DNA from: Rapana venosa
Taxonomy: Eukaryota > Mollusca > Gastropoda > Neogastropoda > Muricidae
Assembly (NCBI GenBank): GCA_028751875.1
Contig: CM054151.1
Coordinates: 37,641,343 to 37,705,342, forward strand
Direction: 5' to 3'
Length of the DNA stretch: 64,000 nucleotides
Below the pieces are notes generated by a model. That model saw only the letters and a program-made list of their open reading frames with translations. It made no database searches and was not told the origin of the DNA. Positions 32,600 through 44,344 of this stretch are shown here, piece by piece; positions within the stretch are counted from its first letter, which is position 1; each line of letters begins with the position of its first letter. The position numbers and the translations under genes were made by a program.

Positions 32600-33735
32600 T
32601 GTTCAGTCGCATATTGAAAATAAGTATGCTGATGTTTAAAAGTTTATACGGATGGATCTGCTTTAGAAAATCATGACACAGGCTCTGCATTTGTCATACC
32701 AGCACTTAAAATGAGAAATCGTACTATCTTGGTAAACATCGTTCAATATTTACAGCTGAACTTATGCAGTTCTTATGGCTCTTAACTATATTCTTGATTT
32801 TCCATTTTCTTCTTTCATATCTTGCTTTGCGTTGACTCCAAGTCAGTATTGTATGCTATAAAATCCCCTCTTCAAGAAGGTCTCCAGAATTAGTTTTGAA
32901 ATTAAATTGTCATACACATCCTAAGCTTAAGAGGTATTCCTGTATCTTTTTGTTGGGTGCCTTCTCATGTTGGAATGTTTTTCAAATGATGTGGGCTGAC
33001 AGAGCTGCAAAAAAGGGGGCAAGACATAATATGGAATCGATAGAACTGGATGTTCCCTTATCTCTACAGGAAGGATACCGTATATTAGAACAAACTTCAT
33101 GGGTAAGTTTAAAGAATCTGATCAATTCAAGGAACGATATTTAAAAAGTTGTCTGACCACTGCCCATATTCTTTGTTTATGGCTCTTCTCAAATAGATTC
33201 GCGTTTTATGACAGTGGAAGGGTTAATTCACTATATTTTAGAATGAGTTAAATGCATTTCCTTACAAAATTTTGTAAACATGTTAGATGTCTATGTGGGG
33301 ATGATATTTCCAATACTCATATCATATTTGATTGCCCTATTGTAAAATCTTTTTTACCTACATTTTTTGAACAGTCTCTGGAAAATTATTTGAAAATTCA
33401 AGCTAGCCTTTGCCATTGCCAGATGTTTATTGCATAGTCCACTTGAATATTTATTGTAGTTACATTATTGTTATTTCATGTTTCGACATTGTTGAGTTTA
33501 TATTTTGCTCCTGTTTAAAAGTATTATCATTACTTTTCTAGGGTTTTTTTTTTTGGGGGGGGGGGTTGCTTTTTCCTTCTTTTTTTTTTTAAACCAACAC
33601 TGGTGCTGTTTCTTAACCTTTTGTCCTTCCACTCTTTCTTCTCCCTTCTTTAACTTCCACTACACTTTCTATTTCCTAGTCTAATATCACTTAGAGTGAA
33701 CAGACGTTAAATTGAAGACAACAACAACAACACGC
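32600..33735 (+). mobile_element. RNase H LINE 3' end, copy 2
   Basis: Same element as 22851-23998, with extra frameshifts. ADRAAKKGARHNMESIELDV (33000-33050) and CLCGDDISNTHIIFDCP (33290-33340) remain readable. The hairpin tail at 33678-33706 has AGTCT instead of CGTCT at its foot. Confidence 0.85.
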
Positions 33736-34315
33736 GTGCGTCTGTCGGTCTGATAGTCCTAATCTAATCTGATCAAAATGTCACATATGCTTATTAGAGA
33801 GCGAGAGAGAGTACAGACAGAGAGACAGACAGCAGACAGACAGACAGGCAGAGACAGAGCCAGAGAGACAGACAGACAGAGACAGTGACAGATAAACAGA
33901 GAGAGCCAGAGAGACAGACAGACAGAGACAGATAAACAGAGAGAGAGGAGAGAGACGAGAGATGAGAGAGAGAGATGAGAGAGATGAGAGAGAGATCGGA
34001 GAGAGAGAGAGAGAGTAGCTTTACGTAAAAGTACAAAACAAAAAAAAGCAACTGAAGGACAGGATAACGTAAAAGGAGGCTTCATACAGCAACATTGTTC
34101 AAGGCACCGCCTTTTCCGCTATGAAAATGACACGCTGGTTGTCTTCAAGTCCTTGGCCGTCACACTGATTTATCATGGCTGTTGCGTGACTAAACCAGCA
34201 GTGTGACAACAGTGTGTGACACTTCAAACGTGACTGAATGTGTGGGGCTCTGGCTACGTCTGTCTCTCTTCTTGTTTTCTCTTCTCTTCTTGTCTCTGTC
34301 TCTCTCTGTGCCTCT

Positions 34316-34605
34316 CTGGGGACTGGATGTAAAAAAAAAAGCACATGGGTGCTTATCTATTATCCTTAAAATAAAAAAGAATTTGTTTGTCCTCTGTCTG
34401 TCTGTCTCTCTCTCTCTTGTGCCTTTCTGGGGACTGATGTAAAAAAACACAAAGCACATGGGTGCTTATTCATTATCCTTAAAATAAAATGAATTTGATT
34501 TGCCTCTGTCTGTCTGTCTGTCTTCTCTGTGCTTTTGGGGATGGATGTAAAAAAACACAAAGCACATGGGTGCTTATTCATTTTTCTAAAAATAAAAATA
34601 ATTTG
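34316..34605 (+). mobile_element. Tandem SINE family A 3' ends (three units)
   Basis: Three units with AGCACATGGGTGCTTAT at 34340, 34455 and 34560, against two in copy 1. Confidence 0.85.
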
Positions 34606-35752
34606 TCTGTTGTCTGTCTGTCTCTCTGTGTCTCTCTGTCTGATTGCATGTATACATGTATAACCCTTTATCTTTTTTCTCTTTCTCTCGTTCCTTTCTG
34701 TTTCTTTCTCTGTGTGTATATGTTGTTACTTTCTGTTTCTGTGTCTCTCTTTCTCTCTTTCTTTCTTTCTTTCTTCTTCGTTTTTTCTTCTTCTTTGCTG
34801 TCTCTGTTTTCTGTTGTTTTCTGTCTGTCTATCTGTCTGTCTGTCTGTGTGTCTGTCCGTTGTATGTTTACATGTATCAACCCTCTGTTTTTTCCCTTTC
34901 TCTCGTTCCTTTCTCTTTCTTTCTCTGTGAGTTGTTGTCTACTTCTGTTTCTGTGTCTCTGGGGGTTACTACCTCTCTTCCTTCCTTTTTTTTCTTTTTT
35001 CTTTTTTCTTTCTTTGTTGTTGTTGTTGTTCTTCTTCTTTTCTTCTTCTTTTCTCCCCTCCTCCTCCTTTTCTTCCTCTCCTTTCCCCTACCCGTTTATT
35101 TTTCTTTCTTTCTTTCTTTCTTTCTTTCTATCTTTCTTTCTTTTCTTGTTCAGCTCTGTCGGCGCCTCAAAGCATGTGCACTTCCATAGCAGCATCACTA
35201 CGTCATTCTCACCCTTATCTTCTTTAAATAATGATAACATAAACACAATGAAAGAAAACAAGATGGAAGGAGACTTAGTACATGGTGTACTGCATACTCC
35301 AGCTTACTTCAGGCACACTTGAACACCACCAACAAAGTGACCCAGCAGCTTTGCGGGGGCCTGTCTGGCTGGTGGCCCGACGGCGGCCTGAAAATTGGCA
35401 GGGCTCCTGTGGACTTCTGCCTGAGATGCCACATAACGAATCTGGATATGGCTGAGGAGGAGAGATAGACATGAGCGGCGAGGAAACAGCAGGGGTACGG
35501 GAACGTCTCCGAAGATGACACTGCTAAAACCAAAAAAGGTCCAATTTATGTCGGTGAGGTGCCAAACCTGACTCTCTGCATATGGTTTTTCTGTCCATCC
35601 TGCAATCTCGTCCATCCATCGTTTTAATTTTTGTTTTCTGTCAGCCTCTTCCTTTATCAGCAGTTTCCCTTCACAGTTCCCTGGATGACAGTACTGAGTG
35701 AGGTCATTTCCGCCAGCAAAAGAGCGGTGTGAAGTTAGACCAAAAGGTAAAG

Positions 35753-36190
35753 TGAGGAGGGGGAGGAGGAGGAGGAGGAGGAGGAGGAGGAGGAGGAGGG
35801 AGGAGGAAGAAGAAGAAGAAGAAGAAGAAGAAAAAAAGAAGAAGAAGAAGAAGAAGAAAAAGAAGAAGAAGAAAAAAGAAGAAGAATTGCGAAGAAGAAG
35901 AATGCGAAGAAGAAGAAAAATTTGTGAAGAAGAAGAAGAAGAGGATGAAGAAGAAAGAATTGCGAAGAAAGAAGAGATTGCGAAAGGAAGAAGAAGAAGG
36001 AAGAAGAAGAAGAAGAAAAGAAGAACAAGAAGAACAAGAAGAACAAGAAGACAAGAAAAACAAGAAGAATTGCGAAGAAGTAGAAGAGAAGAATTGCGAG
36101 AGTAGAAGAAGAAGAAGTTGCGAAGATTGCGAAGAAGAAGAATGCGAAGAAGAAGGAATTCCCGAAGAAGAAGAAGAATTGCGAAGAAGA
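35753..36190. repeat. GGA/GAA microsatellite, copy 2
   Basis: Counterpart of 25923-26303, with the same ATTGC interruptions. Confidence 0.93.
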
Positions 36191-36199
36191 GAAGGGAAT

Positions 36200-39100
36200 T
36201 CTTACTTACTTAGGCCCATCCTCCCTGGAGCAAGGCCTCGGACAACAGTCCGCCAAGGAGTCCTCTGTCCGGCTATCTCCCAGCTCTCCGGTATACATTT
36301 CTGGTTTCTGCCTCAAGGTCGCGTCCCAGGTGTTTCTTGGCCTTCTTCTTTTTCGTTTTCCCTGGGGGTTCATGATAGTATGCCTTGTGATGTTGCTGGT
36401 GGCTTCTCAGGGTTGTGCCCAATCCATCCCATTCCGCGCGGGTTCATTTTCGGCTGGCAACTGGTTGGTCGTTGCCACAGGTCTGCTTTGTGATGGGGGT
36501 CGGGCCATTGGATCGAGGATTCGTTCAGCAGCTTGTTGAGAAGGTCTGAACTTTCTTGTGATGGGTCTTTTTTGTCCTCAGGGGCTCCGCTCCAATATTG
36601 TAGGCTGACTTGACGTTAGAGTTGATCAGCTGATCTTTGTGCGGGTCGACACCACCTTGAGCTCCAGATTTTCTTCGCTGCAAGTGCTGCCTCGCCTTGC
36701 AATTCCTGCTTGACGTCTGCGTCTGTGCCGCCCTGCACGTTAATGATGTAACCAGGTACGGAATGTCTCCACTTTTCAGCTCCTTCCCTTTAGTGTGACT
36801 GGGTCCTCACCACTGCGTGATCTTGAGAATCTTGGTTTTGCCTTCATGATCTGAGCCCAAACTTGTATGAGGTGGCTGCTAGTTCTGTAGTTTGTCCTGC
36901 ATCTGTGGCGGCTGTGGGAAAGCAGGCCGGTCTTTTTGCAAAGTCGAGATCATCCAGCTGGTCCACAGTGCCCACTGGATTCCAGTTCTTCTGTATGCCG
37001 TTGAAGTCTTCATGGTCCAATTTCGATCGCCAGGGGAAGAGGAAAGGTGACAGGAGACAGCCTTGTCTGACTCGGTCTTCACCTCAAAGCTGTTTGTGAG
37101 TTGCCCTCCATGGACCACCGGGAGGTCATTCTTTATAGGAGTTCTTGATCAAGTTGACCAGTTTTGGTTTGGGCCCATCCAGGGTGGCGAAAGCAATTTC
37201 CAGAGGGTGTTGCGGTCCACACGTCAAAGGTCTTTCTCATAATCAACAAAGTTGATTTTTATAAAGATGAGTTCCACTCTAAAGATTGCTAAACGATGAT
37301 GCGCAATGGTGGCAATCTGATCTTACACTTTGACCTGTTTGGCGGAAGCCGGCCTGGGGTCTCGGAGGAGAGGGTCGCCCGCATTTTTTTCTCTCGAGGA
37401 GGATCCTGTTAAAGACTTTTCTGGCACCAACAGAAGCATTATCCTCTATATTTGGGCACAGTTGCTGAGGCTCCTTTCTTGGGTGCTTGATGAGGTAGCC
37501 CCCCTTCAGTCTGATTGGTACTTCCTCCTTTTCCCCAAAATTTCTTCCCAAAGAGAGGGTACAGCTTCTTACCCCTGGTCTCCCGGTCTGCCTTGAGTGC
37601 TTCTGCTGGGATGTTGTCCCGGGCCTGCTGCCTTGCCATTTCTCAGCATTTTGATGGCTTTCTTGATCTCCCCCTGGTGGTTGCTCACAGTTGATGTCTA
37701 GGTCTCTATCAGCAGGGGTCGATGTCCGGGGGGTTTGAAGGGAGGGTCTGTTCAGGAGTTCCCCAAAGTGCTCTGCCCATCTGTTCAGTTGCCCCTCTGT
37801 TCCCCGGATGGTGTTTCCTTTCTTGTCTTTGATGGTCGCTCAGGCCTGCTGTACTTCCCCGAGAGTTTCTTGTGGTATCATACAGCAGCTTCATGTTGTT
37901 ATGGCTGCTGCTTCCTCGGCTTCCTTGCCAGGCTGTCGAGTACTTGCGCTTGTCTGTTCTTGCGCCCTCTTGACTTCTCTGTTGGCTTCTGTGAAGTCTG
38001 CTTGTGCCTTGGCCTTTGCTGCTCTTGTCCAGCTGTTGTTACTGCTGCTTTCTTCTGCTTTTCTTCTCAATCTTGTCCATTGTGACTGCCAATATCCATT
38101 TTCCTTTTGTTGGGGTCTCTTTGGGCCCACTACTTCCCGACAAGTTGACGTCAGTGTCTCTTTCATTTTCTTCCTGGCTTCGATGTCAGTCTCTTCTTCA
38201 AGCAGTTCTTGTAGTTCTTGGTACTTGTTGGTGAGGGAAAGCTTGAATTCTTCATTTCTTTGAGTCTTTCAATTGGCTGGTGTTGTACTTTCTGCTCTTT
38301 GTTGTTACTTTTATCCAGTTCTTCTTCAGCTTTAGCTTCAGCCTGGCTAACCAAAAGGGTGGTGGTCAGATGCAACGTCTGCTCCCCTTTTCACCCTTAC
38401 ATCTGTAGAGATTTTCCTGAAATTTTTTGGCCCTGCAGATATGGTCGATCTGGTTCTCAATCACATGATTTGGTGATACCCAGGTGGCTTATGTACTCTT
38501 CTGTGGGGGGGGGAAATGCTGCCACGATTACCAGATTGTTGATAGCCAGAAATCTGCAAATCTCTCGCCATTCTCATTCATCTCTCCTAATCCCTGTCTT
38601 CCATCACTTCCTCGCATCCCGTGTTGTCTTGTCCGAAACTTGGCATTGAAATCACCCATGAGGATGTTTATATCTTTTTTGGGTACTTGGCATGACGTTA
38701 TGCGTCTGTCGTGAATTGATCTTTGGCTTCTTCATCTCCGTCATTGTTGGGATAAACTGGATGATGTTCATTTGATCTTCTTTTTCTTAGTCCTGAAGGA
38801 TGCCCCGATGATTCTTGATCCGTGTGCTTCCCATCCCATCGGGGTTGCTGCACAGGTCTTGAAACATGAGCGTAGCGCCTTCTGTGTGTGGAGTGTTGTT
38901 TCTTCTGGCCAGAATAAAGCAGCTTTCCAGTGAGCAGTTCCTTTTTCCCGACTGTGTCCAATGGGTCTCACTGATGCCAAGCAATGTGAGGTTGTAGCTT
39001 TTCACCTCTGCTGCTACTTGTGTTGTTTTTCCCGTCTCATACATGGTCCTCACATTCCACGTTCCGACGTTGATGGTCCTGGTCGATAAAAGGGGGGTCG

Positions 39101-39306
39101 GCCTTGTGGCTTCCGTAGACTCACGGCCTTCACCACATGGCGTCATACATCCTCTTGGCGAGGACCCTTCCTCTCCCAGGGCAGTAGTCTCTTGGTCCGT
39201 TGTTGGCGTTTCTGTAGCAAACTTTGTTTTTATGGGGTGGGGTTGCTAGCCCCACGCCCAACCCTCCTCCTTTCTCATCCGGGCTTGGGACCGGCAATGG
39301 CAGAGT
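36200..39306 (-). mobile_element. RTE-like LINE, copy 2
   Basis: The 5' endonuclease is clearer here than in copy 1: TINVGTWNVRTMYETGKTTQ, then SYNLTLLGISETHWTQSGK (39080-38930). The nested LINE is absent: the site reads ACGTTAATGATGTAACC near 36743 with one GTTAATG. Many single-base gaps interrupt the RT. Confidence 0.85.
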
Positions 39307-39683
39307 TAAGTGAGGTGTCAAAGTTCGCGCTTCCTCTCTTTCAAGCTGTGAGAGCATGTCGCCCTTTGAGACAGCCCAATTTCATCAGGGGTTGATAGTC
39401 ACTGTAAGTTTAGTTAAACAGTGATGTCCTTAACAGAGGCGGTTCATGGAAAATTCTTCAGGCACTGATGCTTCCTGTCTTTTGAAACTGAATTTGAGAA
39501 ACTGATATACATGTTTAAGGAATGATGAACCAGTGTTCCGTTTTTTTTGTGTGGTCAATCTGTTTGAGGAGGCCTCTCCAGTAGGTCTTTCAGTCTATGG
39601 TGTTTATTATAGTCCATGTCACAAAGGCCATACCAGGGCTGCTACTTAAGCTCGTTTAGTTTCAGTAACTGACAGTAACTTCA

Positions 39684-40002
39684 CTTATGTTGAGAATACA
39701 TTCCGACTAAATTAGTATTATATATGAATTTGCATCAGTTTATTTCACACATATAACATACATATGATATCTGGCGTCGCATAATTATTCATTGTCCTTT
39801 TGCAATTAAGTAGGTATGTCCATATTATCCATATCAGTATCCCGGAGAGAGAGAGAGAGAGAGAAATAGAGAGAGAGAGAGACGAGAGGCGATAGAGGAG
39901 AGAGGGGGGAGGGGGGAGAGAGGGGGGAAGAGATGTACCCTCATGTAAGAGTAAAGAAAACGCTTTTGTCCTTAACAATAAACAACTGTTTGTGCGTCGT
40001 TG

Positions 40003-40047
<45 letters not shown>

Positions 40048-41277
40048 ATGCCATTTAAACTACAAATACTTGTGGTGTTTTTTTTTTTAGGCAAGGATGC
40101 TTGACAGTGAAAAGTTCCCATGACCCAGTGACCTTTAGCATGATTGACTAGGTTAAGACACACCAGGCATCATCAGATCTGAATGCGAGAACCGGATCAG
40201 GCGCTGGGCTCGTTTAATTGTTGTGTTTTGCTTTGTGACCCTTTATAATGGTTTCGTTCAGCTTTTCGCAGTATTTAATCAGCATTATTTGGCATTCACG
40301 GTAGATGTCTGTGTGAAATATTCAGGCTGCTCTGCCAGGAAAGAGCACGTTTTCACTCTGCAATGGCGCTACTATGTTGTGCTCGTGTGTACTTTGGGAC
40401 TACTTTTGAAAAGCCGTTTGCCCAGGAAAGTAGTTTCTTTCTTACATGCCACGTTTGTTTGTTTTCTCAGATGTGCATTTTCAATGCAATAAATGCATGT
40501 TGCACTCGAGATTTCTGTATATCATTTTCTTTTAAAAAAACAACCAAGTATCTATTTGCCCTCACAGTGTTATCGACAGTGGGAAAAGTCGGGCTTTAGG
40601 CTAACAAACTTGGAACTTTGAACCCACGCTTTGTGGACGGGTACTTTTCCACTAACCCCCCTCTTGCTCTAAGTTGTTCCTCCCAATCTTCTAGACAATG
40701 GATAATGATCTGGGTGCTAATCCTTTGGATGTCACAATACAACTGATCTGTGTACTGGTGCTTTGGAAGCATCGATATAAATAAAAGCCCATGTACAAGG
40801 ATAGATTAACACACAGTAAAAAGACACTTCATGGCAAAAAAAGATGTGTGGCAAAAGTCTGTACAAAATTTCAGTCACATATAGGCCAGAAAGAACAAGA
40901 GGGAAAAAATAGTGCTATGTAGTCCTGTTTGACCAGCCGGGACTGAATTTTATGTGAAGAAACCCATCGTGCACACACAAAGAAACGATGAAACATACCA
41001 TTAAAAAAACCCAGTATTAGGTCATGTATGCCTTTCATCTCCTTGTATGCTTGGTGAACTGATAGCCTAAGTTTCTCTTCTCTTCTGGGGTGTGTAGTGC
41101 CTGGTCATCTCCTGTGCTTGTCATTTTGCTGGAGGTCTGTCTGCTGGTCTCAGACGATACCTTACTATTTCAGAGCAGCTCGTTGCAGTCAGTTGTTTCG
41201 GTTACATGCTGAATATTTCCTTGTTTCCGTAACCCACCAAACCCACCGAATGCTGACTTGAATTACGAGATTTTAAC
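39684..41277. other. Apparently unique DNA with (GA)n and (CT)n tracts
   Basis: (GA)n/GGA at 39843-39932 and (CT)n at 40001-40045. ORFs at 40223-40492 and 40363-40599 lack any recognisable domain. A vague SINE-body match (ATCTGGGTGCTAATCCTTTGG near 40708) is the only other signal. Confidence 0.55.
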
Positions 41278-41304
41278 ATGCACATTCGATCTTATTTATT
41301 TGTA

Positions 41305-41970
41305 TATCATCATCATCATCAGACCCCCCGTGACCTTGGCGGTCGTGGGGGAGACACGAAAGACGATGCCGTGGTAAGCCTCCTCCATCCATCTCGGTCC
41401 TCGGCTCTGCGCAGTAGTGCCGAGTCATTCATCCTGGTTCATTCTCTGATGTTGTCCATCCATAATTTGTTCTGTCTTCCCCTCCTTCTGCCACCTTCGA
41501 GTGTTCCCTGCAGTACTGTTTTTGGCAGAGTGTTGTGGCGGGTGAGTGGCCGAACCATGTCAGCTTTTTCTTTTTTGACGATAGGAAAAGGGTTCCCTGT
41601 GGACCTGCCAGCCGTGTTTTTTTGACTCTTGACAAATTCATTGGTCTTTCTTTCTCTCCAGGATATGCCAGTGTTTTCTATGGCATTTTGTTTCGAATGA
41701 CTGGATTCGCTTTGCTGTTTCAGCAGTCAATGTCCAGGTTTACTTCCGACAGCAGGATCGTCTGAATTAGGGCTTTGTAGAGCTTTAGTTTGATTGGGAA
41801 TCTGATCTCTTTACTTTTCCATATGGTGGTGAGTTTTGTCATGGAAGATGTTGCCATGGCTATTCTGACTTTGATTTCTGTCGTCGATCGCCCGTCCTTT
41901 GTGAGTGTAGCGCCAAGGTATTTAAAAGCGTCTACCTCCTCCAGTTGTTGGCCGTTCATGTAAATATATT
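41305..41970 (-). mobile_element. RTE-like LINE 3' fragment with (GAT)n tail
   Basis: Minus strand reads EVDAFKYLGATLTKDGRSTT, ATSSMTKLTTIWKSKEIRFP and LYKALIQTILL, then (shifted) LTWFGHSPATT and DGWRRLTTASSF. This is the post-RT C-terminus of an RTE-like polyprotein. It ends CGACCGCCAAGGTCACGG and a (GAT)n tail at 41305-41320. The 5' part is missing. Several frameshifts. Confidence 0.8.
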
Positions 41971-41984
41971 TATATACACGGAGG

Positions 41985-42130
41985 GAATTAAGGCACTGGC
42001 GGGTATGTACTTGCAATTGACCCGGGAGATAATAAAACTTTAATTCATCAGACTCCACAACCAAGATTCAAACCCACGAATTCATGTATCCATTGAAGCC
42101 AAATGGTCTTAGCCACTAAAGACTAAGCTT
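41985..42130 (-). mobile_element. tRNA-derived SINE head, family D
   Basis: Minus strand reads TTTAGTGGCTAAGACC (A-box-like) and GGGTTTGAATCTTG (B box, 42075-42062). CTCCCGGGTCAATTGC and ACCCGCCAGTGCC follow. The same body motif is at 47775-47915. Confidence 0.65.
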
Positions 42131-42224
42131 GAAAATAGATTTTTCTCACCATTTATTAAGATAGCCGCATTCAGACCTCGGGAATGATGTTTAAATACGA
42201 CACCAGTGTGCATGCCCTTTACAC

Positions 42225-42508
42225 ATAAGTAGTTTTTTGCCATCCTGTCTTACTGGCACGAAACGGCCTACATTCCCAAAACGCAGAACTTGTTTAACAT
42301 GTTCTCAAGATGTTCTGCATGCGTCCACACACGGGGTTTTGGTTTATAGTTCCATCCGAAGGACTTTCGGGGGAGTGGAGTCAGTACTGATGGTGACTCC
42401 GTGTGGAAAACCCTTGAACGGGCGTCGGGGTGGTGGCTCAAACCCCAGCTCGATCCCGGGCCGTCACATTGTGAGTGCAACGCTCTAACCCCTTGGCTTC
42501 CCTGCACC
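42225..42508 (-). mobile_element. tRNA-derived SINE, family A, diverged copy
   Basis: Carries the head complement (CTCTAACCCCTTGGCTTCCC), GGAGTGGAGTCAGTACTGAT, TTTATAGTTCCATCCGAAGG and the GTTCTGCATGCGT block. The 3' end is lost. Confidence 0.75.
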
Positions 42509-42512
42509 TCTA

Positions 42513-44149
42513 AAAAATTATAACACTGACTTTGAATCAACATCGTAGATTATGTTCCGGTTACGTTCGTGTTCTCCATCGCATCAGCTTATATAACTGG
42601 TTCCCTTTTCATCGAAGGATAGATAGTTTAATGTGTGTGCAGGATGCTAAACGTTTGTTACGGCACGGGATTTCGGTTTACAGCAGGACCGATATACGCA
42701 GAAGGAAATGGACGCTGAAGCATTGAGAGACAGAAGCATTGCAAGGTATACATGTCTGACTATAACACACAACTGACTGTAACCGTTTTAAACTTCAGTG
42801 TGCGTGTAAGCTGAACGTACTTGTCATTCAAACAGTGTCGGACGAAGCACGCTAAAAACACTCACCAAAAAATGACCATTCCAGCCAAATCTTGTGGCCT
42901 TTCTTTTCCAGCTGATAGCTCTGAAATGGGAGGGTTTCAGCCAGTCAGGATTCGCAAAACAGCAGGGAACAAACAAACAAACAAACAGACAACTTTGCTT
43001 GAAGGCATGTTTACTGATAGAGGTATACTGGAGGAGTTAAGAGGCTTTTCACTCGAGGGGTTTTGTTTTTAGCATTTTTGGGGGGTTGTTTTTTGCTATT
43101 TTGTTTTCCTGAAAATATTATTTTAACACATGAAACAGTTCCAACACGCTGTTGTGATGATAAAATAACTCCTGTATTAAATAATAAACAATAACCCATT
43201 GATTTTCATTCTAATAATATCAGAAAAAGTACCAGACAGGAGATACTCTGCAATGTTGCTGAATTACAAAATCGTGTTCAGAAATTGGCAGAGGTAATGA
43301 TTTCTCCCCACTCCAAGCGCCATTGACAATACCCCGCATTGCCAACAACAAATATTTATCTACTTACGGAGTTGCTCCTGTTAGAGTGTTCTCCCAAGTG
43401 GGAACTGTCATAACGTCTTCTAACTGACAGACTACCACCAACCTGCTCGGAAACGTGGAGGATGTTGACGGGGATTTATCCAGGATATGGATCTGAAGAG
43501 GACAGCTTGACTCACACTCACCCAGAAAGCAATAATTATGCATACTTGTTCACTGTCAGTATCTGATGACAATCACTGACGATTAGCGTGTTGATTATCC
43601 TATCATAAACTGTTTATTTTGAAACTCTAAATCTGGCCGGTTTCTTGTATTTGATTTTAAAATAACCGTTTTGCTCCTTTTCACCTTCTTCTTCATGTTT
43701 ATACGGAGCAATCCATTAACGCTGCACTTCATCCGTTAAGAAAATCAGCAGATGCTCCACCGACTGAATAACCCGATGGGCTGTCAAAAGCTCCAGGCGC
43801 ATGCTAGGCATTTTCAGGTTTCTGGAATCTACAGAAAGATGGCATTCTTCTTCTTCTTCGTCGAACACTCAGACAGCAACTATTGTTGTCTGTTACATGG
43901 GCGAAAATGCGTCACGCTGCCGTTATGCGCCTAAAAAGTCAGGCCCAGCGCATCCGACTTCGGCTTAAAAGAGTGTTTGTTATCTTTAAGTCTTTCTGAA
44001 AAAAGGCAGGAGAATAGACCAAGAAGGCAGAAATCACTTAATAGACAAGAAGGAGGTGACAGGAAGAAAGAAGAAACAAGGCCAAAAGAAAAAGAGAGTG
44101 ATAGAAAAGAGGACATTTCTAGCACAGAATTTCCAGAATGTGGCGATGC
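42513..44149. other. Non-coding stretch with one repeat relic
   Basis: Nothing recognisable except the 43860-43975 repeat. A (CTT)n run at 43846-43860 marks its tail. Confidence 0.5.
43860..43975 (-). repeat. Repeat pair member with GTCAGGCCCAGCG motif
   Basis: Shares TTGTTGTCTGT, CGCCT, AAGTCAGGCCCAGCG and ATCCGACTTCGGC with 50795-50912. Its 3' end on the minus strand is a GAA-type tail. Confidence 0.65.
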
Positions 44150-44290
44150 TATTAATAATAATAATAATAATAAATGGAATTTATATAGCGCTGAATCTTG
44201 CACAGACAAATCAAAGCGCTTGCACTCAACTCATTCTTACACAGTCATGCAACCAATAGCGAGTAATAGTTCTAACAAGTCCAAATGCCA

Positions 44291-44344
<54 letters not shown>

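Larger units (their letters stand above)
31028..39683. repeat. ~9 kb duplicated segment, copy 2 (lower base quality)
   Basis: Collinear with 21278-30527. Compared with copy 1 it mostly lacks single bases (for example ATGCCCACTTGG becomes ATGCCACTTGG), especially in runs, so its ORFs are more broken. Unique sequence resumes after CAGTAACTTCACTT near 39683. Confidence 0.93.

Noticed and set aside
21278..39683. True recent segmental duplication
   Set aside because: Possible, but the 500-N gap between collinear copies, the truncated contig edges and the quality difference make unmerged haplotypes more likely.
40223..40599. Overlapping 78- and 89-codon ORFs in apparently unique DNA
   Set aside because: No domain, signal or splice evidence; lengths are expected by chance.
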